Shown here: piece after piece, positions 6,411-10,734 of the stretch
How positions within the stretch are numbered: position 1 is the first letter of the stretch
Layout of the letters: every line of letters starts with the position of its first letter
Assembly: GCA_003501565.1 (NCBI GenBank)
Contig: DNPC01000214.1
Location: 1-10,734 of the forward strand
Direction: 5' to 3'
DNA from: Planctomycetaceae bacterium
GTDB taxonomy: Bacteria > Planctomycetota > Planctomycetia > Pirellulales > Pirellulaceae
DNA: 10,734 nucleotides
Program-made: the position numbers and the translations under genes
The notes under the pieces: generated by a model
Seen by the model: only the letters and a program-made list of their open reading frames with translations
Database searches by the model: none
What the model was told of the DNA's origin: nothing

Positions 6411-8843
6411 TCAACATGTCGTGGCTAGGTGGGTGTGAATGGATCGGCAGGCGTGGAGGAGACTTAGGGATTCTTGGGCGAGGGCGTCGAGCTGCGGAGC
6501 GTCGCTGGCAACTTCTACAGCGCGGGAGGCAGCAGTAGCAATTGACGTTGCGTTGTTGCGTTCGGCTGTCATACGAATGCGATCCGCTAGAGCAAGGAAC
6601 GCTTCGCTGTCCTCCTGGTCGACGGCTTCAATTAATCGTTCAAGATGCTCGCCAAGACTTACAACGACTTCGCTTGGTAGCTGTATGACGCTCTGGTCGG
6701 AACCACCGGAATCGATGAACGTGCTGCCAGCTTGCTTGAGGCGACTGTTGATGATTTCTGTGAATATGCGAACGAGTCTGGGATCGAACTGCGTGCCCGA
6801 ACACCGCTCAAGCTCAGCTAGCGCCTCCGCAGTCGTTCTACCCTTTCGGTAAGGGCGATCTGAAACCATTGCATCAAACGAATCTGCGATGGTAAGGATT
6901 CTGGCACCGAGTGGAATGTCGTCGCCCGCCATTGCGCTGTCCGATTTGCTACCATCAAACCAGGCGTGGTGGTGCCGAATGATATCCGTTAATACATCAT
7001 GCTTGAAAGACTTTTGCACGATCTCGACGCCAATCACATCATGGCGATGCATCTGAACCCATTCTTCATCGGTCAATTTTCCGTGCTTGAGCAAGATTGC
7101 GTCCGGTACACCGATCTTGCCAATGTCATGCAACAATCCGGCGATCTCAATCACGTACACGTCTTTGGGCCCCATCAACTCTTGGGCGATCGCGGCGGCG
7201 TTATTGGCTACTCGAGTTGAATGGGCGCCCGTTTGCGCATCGCGGAAAGACAGTGCTGATAGTAGCGCGGAGACCGCAGGGAACGGGATGGTCGGTTTGT
7301 TCGGGTCATCCAGATTAATGCGACTGGCCTTGGACTGATCGACAACCAAATCCTCGGGTACCGTGTCATAACGGACAACTTGGTTTCGGCCGTTGCGTTT
7401 TGCCACATACAGGCACTTGTCGGCCTGATCGAGCATCTCTGCTGGATCCTGACCGCCCAAGTGATGTGCTGACACACCGATACTGGTCGTCACTGCGAAA
7501 CCTGGAAACTGTATCTCACCCAATTTGACTCGAATGCGCTCGGCTAGAAGATTGGCTTCGTCAAGGCTCACATTTGGTACCAAGACCGCGAACTCTTCCC
7601 CGCCATAGCGACAAACGATATCGTCAGGGCCTGTGCTCTCGAGCAACAGTTTGCCCGTGGCTTTGAGCACGCTATCGCCGACGCTGTGTCCGTGGTTATC
7701 GTTGATCGACTTAAAGAAATCGATGTCTACCATCATCACGTTCAGCGTGGCTTTTCCAGTCTCGCAGGCCTTCCAGAAATGCTGGAACGAATCGTAGAAT
7801 GTGCGGCGGTTGATGCAGCCAGTCAGAGGATCACGTGTCGCCAGGAAACGTAGCTCTTCGTTCTGATTCGAAATCTCAAGTTTGGATTCGTGCAGATCCC
7901 TCAGGGCTACCGACAACTCAGCACGTTTCTGCTCAAGTGTGGTCACGTCCGCAAAGGCAATCATCACCCCTTGATAGACTCCTTGGTCATTGTGCACCGG
8001 AGAAGTATTCGCCGAGAAGACTGTTTCTTTGTCGCGGGCGCTACGCAGCACAACGGCAACTTGTTCTATCGGTTGCTCATGACAGCGAGGATCATTCCAT
8101 GGAAGAACCCACTCTGTTGAGTCTTCGCCGGCGGAATGATCGTTGCAGTCCGGTAACTTCCAGGGCAACGAGTTGATATCTTGCCCGAGCAGCAGGTCGC
8201 TACCTGTGTGCTGCGCAAACGCATGATTGGCCAGGACGATGCGGTTTTTTGCATCCAACAACACGACACCTTCGACGAAATTGTCCAGTGTCTGTTTCAC
8301 GCGGCCTGGCACAACTCGGGATGGATCCAGATAACGAAATGTCCGCCGGAAAAAGAGGTACCCTGCAACTGCTACGCAAGGTACAACCAACATCAGGAGC
8401 TTCAATAAACCCGGGCTGATATAGCGGTTCATACCGGAGTACAACGGCTGAAAATGGTATTCGATCTGTCCCCAAGTATCCGTTTCTGACCGAACAGGTA
8501 CGACATAGCAACCGTCGTTTTTTGACTCGACGGCTGCTTCCCAAGACCGCGCGTGACTTCCTGCTTCAGCGAGCAGCGTTCCATTCGATTTTCGAATTCC
8601 AATCGACAATAATTCTTCGTTACGATCGCATAGCGTGTCAACGTGACGGTTGACTTCTTCCCAGTTGCCAGCGGTAACTAAAAAAGTGATTTGAGTTGAA
8701 ATCGTCTCGCACAACCGAGCCCGCATACTTGAGGTGACTTTGCGGTCATCGGGTATCACTCCCACTAGGCTGGCAAAGAACAAGGTTGTGACGCAGAGGG
8801 CAACGATCACGAAATTTAGTCGCGCGATGTTTGAGATCTTCAT
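6411..8843 (-). CDS. Membrane PAS-GGDEF-HD-GYP cyclic-di-GMP protein
   Basis: An 810-residue protein starting at the ATG that overlaps the stop of the repeat-protein gene (ATGA). AAGGAG seven bases upstream supports this over a longer frame starting at 9017. Membrane helix 1 is at about 9-30 and helix 2 at about 143-165, enclosing a periplasmic sensor of about 110 residues. A PAS-like domain spans about 182-303 (DNFVEGVVLLDAKNRIVLAN...), then a coiled coil at 303-335. The GGDEF domain spans about 336-492: DIDFFKSINDNHGHSVGD at 373-390 and an intact GGEEF at 414-418. The inhibitory RxxD site is absent (GPDD at 405-408). The HD-GYP domain spans about 522-700: H541, HDIGKIGVPD at 572-581, HRHD at 599-602, HHH at 624-626 and ARILTIADSFDAMVSDRPYR, but the GYP triplet itself is missing. 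The last 90 residues are helical and resemble a degenerate HPt-like bundle. Synthase activity looks possible; phosphodiesterase activity is plausible but less sure. Confidence 0.93.
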   Translation of the reverse strand: MKISNIARLNFVIVALCVTTLFFASLVGVIPDDRKVTSSMRARLCETISTQITFLVTAGNWEEVNRHVDTLCDRNEELLSIGIRKSNGTLLAEAGSHARSWEAAVESKNDGCYVVPVRSETDTWGQIEYHFQPLYSGMNRYISPGLLKLLMLVVPCVAVAGYLFFRRTFRYLDPSRVVPGRVKQTLDNFVEGVVLLDAKNRIVLANHAFAQHTGSDLLLGQDINSLPWKLPDCNDHSAGEDSTEWVLPWNDPRCHEQPIEQVAVVLRSARDKETVFSANTSPVHNDQGVYQGVMIAFADVTTLEQKRAELSVALRDLHESKLEISNQNEELRFLATRDPLTGCINRRTFYDSFQHFWKACETGKATLNVMMVDIDFFKSINDNHGHSVGDSVLKATGKLLLESTGPDDIVCRYGGEEFAVLVPNVSLDEANLLAERIRVKLGEIQFPGFAVTTSIGVSAHHLGGQDPAEMLDQADKCLYVAKRNGRNQVVRYDTVPEDLVVDQSKASRINLDDPNKPTIPFPAVSALLSALSFRDAQTGAHSTRVANNAAAIAQELMGPKDVYVIEIAGLLHDIGKIGVPDAILLKHGKLTDEEWVQMHRHDVIGVEIVQKSFKHDVLTDIIRHHHAWFDGSKSDSAMAGDDIPLGARILTIADSFDAMVSDRPYRKGRTTAEALAELERCSGTQFDPRLVRIFTEIINSRLKQAGSTFIDSGGSDQSVIQLPSEVVVSLGEHLERLIEAVDQEDSEAFLALADRIRMTAERNNATSIATAASRAVEVASDAPQLDALAQESLSLLHACRSIHTHLATTC

Positions 8844-10734
8844 GCCCGTTCTCCTTGTGCCACTGCACTTCCCTCGGCGATCAAGTCGGCAATGGAAGCA
8901 TCGTTTTCCAGGGTTCCAGCGGCGTGGCCGCGGAGGATAAAGATGGGATCGAAGTTCGCCCATGCGGGTAGCGAAGTTGACAGCATGCTCACGAAGGATG
9001 TTGCACTTAGCATCCACAACGCAGTTGCGGCGGTGGCGACCAAGAAAACACCCGAGGCGACGCCCGCGACGAGGTTAAGGTGTTGTTCCTCCGCTTCCAC
9101 CGAAGTTTGAAACTCGTCGAGTGCGGTAGCCAGGCTTATGTAAGCAACTGGTGAAAGCGTTAGGTCGACTGTGGGCATATCCGAGAAGTTCGGCCGGACA
9201 GGCCGTGATGCCGGAAGGCCGAAGCGTCTGGCGATTCGAAATGGCGATTCAGTTTCCGTAGACGCTAGAAGCGCGTCATTCGCTGGCGGGTTAGCTTGTA
9301 TTCCGATCTCCCGAGCTTGTGCGGCTTGAATGCGATACGATTCGAAATTGGCAAAAGGCGCCTGTTGGAAAGCAAGTGTGCTGGTTTCCGGTAGCCCTTC
9401 GATTTCCATCATAGGCATGTCAACTGTGTCTTCCGCAAGTTCATAGTCTTCTGCCAACTCCGGCGACAACTGGACTTCGCTTAGTCCTGAAACGCGTCCG
9501 ACCAATGGCCGAACAATGGTCGTTGAGCTGATTGGCCCTTCGAGTGTTCCTTGACCATCGGTGTACGAAACCAGCAAGCCGACTTCAGAACCCCCGGGAA
9601 TTCCGACGAACGACAACGTGCTATCGTTGGCTCCCAGCATTGGCGTTCCATCGATCGTCCATTGATAGCTGAGCGTCCCGAGTCCATCGGCATCGCTAAA
9701 TTCGCTCGTATCCACGATCACCAGATCCGAGTTCCACGGAGCCGTCGTGATTCGAATTGTGCCCTGCGGAGTGTCGTTAACATTACTGACAACCGGAGTC
9801 GCGGAGGAGAATAACGCTCCCTCCCATGTTCCATGGCCGTCGGTATACGAGACATGGACACTGATTTGCGAGCCAACGTCATCGTCGCCTGGGGAGTAAC
9901 TGCTCGCGTTGGCTCCCGAGATTGGCGAACCATCACGTAGCCACTGGAAGCTGAACGCGCCAACGCCATCACCATCGTTGATCGAAGTGGTATCGACGGT
10001 CAACGTTGCGTCCTCTTGAGCAGATCCGACGATGGTTGGAACGCCGGTTGGTGCATCGTTTACGTTCGTTACGGCTGATGTTGCGGCAGATGCAATTGCT
10101 TCAGCTGTACCGTTGGCGTCGGTGTAGCCAACGGTGACTTGCATGATGGCTCCGACGTCATCGTCACCAAGCGTGTAAGTCGATGACGTAGCGCCAAGGA
10201 TGTTGACGCCGTCGCGTTGCCATTGGTAAATGAATGGCCCGATGCCGTCATCGTCGGAGATACCAGAAGTGTCGGCGGTGAGCGTTTGGTCTTCGGCAGG
10301 TGTGCCCGTGATTGAAGGCGCTCCACTTGGTGCATCGTTGATATTTGTGACCGCAGAGGTCGCGGCTGAAGTGACGGATTCCGCGGTGCCGTTTCCGTCG
10401 GTGTAGGAAACACGGACGCTGATTTGGGAGCCAACGTCCGCATCACCTAGTGTATAAGTTGTCGCGGTCGCACCGGTGATCGCCGTTCCATCACGCAACC
10501 ACTGGTAGCTGAATGTCCCAAGCCCATCATCGTCAGAGATCCCGGATGCGTCGGCCGTCAGTGTTTGATCTTCGGTTGCTGTGCCCGTGATTGTAGGTAT
10601 GCCACTGGGGGCATCGTTGACGTTTGCCACGGCTGAAGTCAGCGCAGAAGTGAGCGGTCCTTCCGCCGTACCATTTCCGTCGGTGTAGCTGACTTGAACG
10701 GTGATCTGGGCGCCAACATCTACATTGCCTAACG
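8840..10734 (-). CDS. Tandem Ig-like repeat surface protein with C-terminal membrane anchor (partial, N-terminus off right edge)
   Basis: The frame is open to the right edge: the bases beyond 10630 translate in frame as another repeat end (ITVQVSYTDGNGTAEGPLTS), so the gene is larger than the 630 residues seen. Four complete repeats and one partial repeat of 93-94 residues are present. Each has the form NDAP.G.P.I.G...ED.TL, SDDDG.G.FSYQW.RDG, GA....Y.LGD.DVG, V.YTDG.GT.E and a Thr/Ser/Ala-rich link. They look like beta-sandwich Ig/cadherin-like modules with acidic, possibly calcium-binding loops. After a divergent last repeat comes an acidic linker of about 138 residues (9496-9083). Two hydrophobic segments follow: 9082-9008 (VAGVASGVFLVATAATALWML) and 9007-8933, which ends in LPAWANFDPIFIL. 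A 30-residue tail closes the protein. From memory, a 'PAW..(F/V)DP(L)P(I/V)L' end is seen on giant repeat proteins of planctomycetes. An adhesin or surface-layer role is inferred. Confidence 0.87.
   Translation of the reverse strand, partial: LGNVDVGAQITVQVSYTDGNGTAEGPLTSALTSAVANVNDAPSGIPTITGTATEDQTLTADASGISDDDGLGTFSYQWLRDGTAITGATATTYTLGDADVGSQISVRVSYTDGNGTAESVTSAATSAVTNINDAPSGAPSITGTPAEDQTLTADTSGISDDDGIGPFIYQWQRDGVNILGATSSTYTLGDDDVGAIMQVTVGYTDANGTAEAIASAATSAVTNVNDAPTGVPTIVGSAQEDATLTVDTTSINDGDGVGAFSFQWLRDGSPISGANASSYSPGDDDVGSQISVHVSYTDGHGTWEGALFSSATPVVSNVNDTPQGTIRITTAPWNSDLVIVDTSEFSDADGLGTLSYQWTIDGTPMLGANDSTLSFVGIPGGSEVGLLVSYTDGQGTLEGPISSTTIVRPLVGRVSGLSEVQLSPELAEDYELAEDTVDMPMMEIEGLPETSTLAFQQAPFANFESYRIQAAQAREIGIQANPPANDALLASTETESPFRIARRFGLPASRPVRPNFSDMPTVDLTLSPVAYISLATALDEFQTSVEAEEQHLNLVAGVASGVFLVATAATALWMLSATSFVSMLSTSLPAWANFDPIFILRGHAAGTLENDASIADLIAEGSAVAQGERA
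8851..8856 (-). promoter_or_regulatory. Ribosome binding site of the GGDEF-HD-GYP gene, inside the upstream coding region
   Basis: The minus strand reads AAGGAG with a seven-base spacer before the ATG at 8843. It is embedded in the last codons of the repeat-protein gene, so the two genes are translationally coupled. It decides the start of the downstream gene. Confidence 0.85.
9497..10734 (-). repeat. In-gene tandem repeat array, about 279-bp unit
   Basis: Unit boundaries, taken at the NDAP/NDTP codons, are 10618-10340 (93 codons), 10339-10061 (93), 10060-9779 (94) and 9778-9497 (94), with a partial unit from 10619 to the edge. By hand count, units 1 and 2 share about 70% of their residues. 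The unit nearest the C-terminus is clearly the most diverged, having lost the ED.TL and LGD.DVG signatures. Confidence 0.9.

Noticed and set aside
8844..9017. Longer start for the GGDEF-HD-GYP gene at 9017
   Set aside because: The extra 58 residues overlap the end of the repeat-protein gene, are not protein-like, and would bury the membrane helix. The ATG at 8843 has a perfect AAGGAG and an ATGA overlap.
9497..10734. Direct-repeat array considered as CRISPR or intergenic satellite
   Set aside because: The unit is about 279 bases, stays in frame over all units, and codes for an Ig-like module; it is protein repetition.
1..10734. Mobile element, prophage or defence island
   Set aside because: No transposase, integrase, terminal inverted repeats, att-like direct repeats or defence-type domains were found; all genes have ordinary planctomycete housekeeping or surface identities.

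Overview
The window looks like chromosome from a planctomycete, most likely of the Pirellula/Rhodopirellula type. The evidence is the combination of gene families: a planctomycete-type ECF sigma factor with a FecR-domain membrane protein, a PSCyt1-DUF1549-DUF1553 protein paired with a Tat-exported DUF1501 protein, and a large tandem-repeat surface protein with a hydrophobic 'PAW..(F)DP' C-terminus. Base composition is moderate, and no insertion sequence, phage gene, CRISPR array or tRNA was seen. The genus is inference.

Layout. (1) 1-1421, minus strand: an ECF sigma factor followed by a FecR-domain, probably anti-sigma, membrane protein that runs off the left edge; the two overlap by an ATGA. 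(2) 1422-1707: divergent intergenic region with two short GGCT-nnn-AGCC inverted repeats, one lying directly against the sigma start codon. (3) 1708-6359, plus strand: a three-gene exported-protein cluster. It holds a small unrecognised secreted protein with an Arg/Gly-rich stretch, then (GTGA overlap, strong Shine-Dalgarno) the 862-residue cytochrome-like PSCyt1/DUF1549/DUF1553 protein, then after 87 bases a DUF1501 protein. (4) 6360-6410: a 51-base convergent gap with no recognisable terminator. (5) 6411-10734, minus strand: a surface protein of about 93-residue Ig-like repeats whose N-terminus lies beyond the right edge, translationally coupled (ATGA plus AAGGAG) to a membrane PAS-GGDEF-HD-GYP protein.

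How they may work together. The sigma/FecR pair has the form of a membrane-gated regulator, and its divergent placement makes the 1708-6359 cluster a plausible target. That is inference; no promoter was identified. The DUF1549/DUF1553 and DUF1501 proteins are a recurrent planctomycete pair, exported by Sec and Tat respectively, of unknown biochemical function. On the right, a surface-repeat protein and a bifunctional-looking cyclic-di-GMP protein are made from one message, suggesting that adhesion or surface contact is linked to c-di-GMP level. Most of the window is ordinary for this phylum. The least-described parts are the small Arg/Gly-rich secreted protein and the coupled repeat-protein/c-di-GMP pair.
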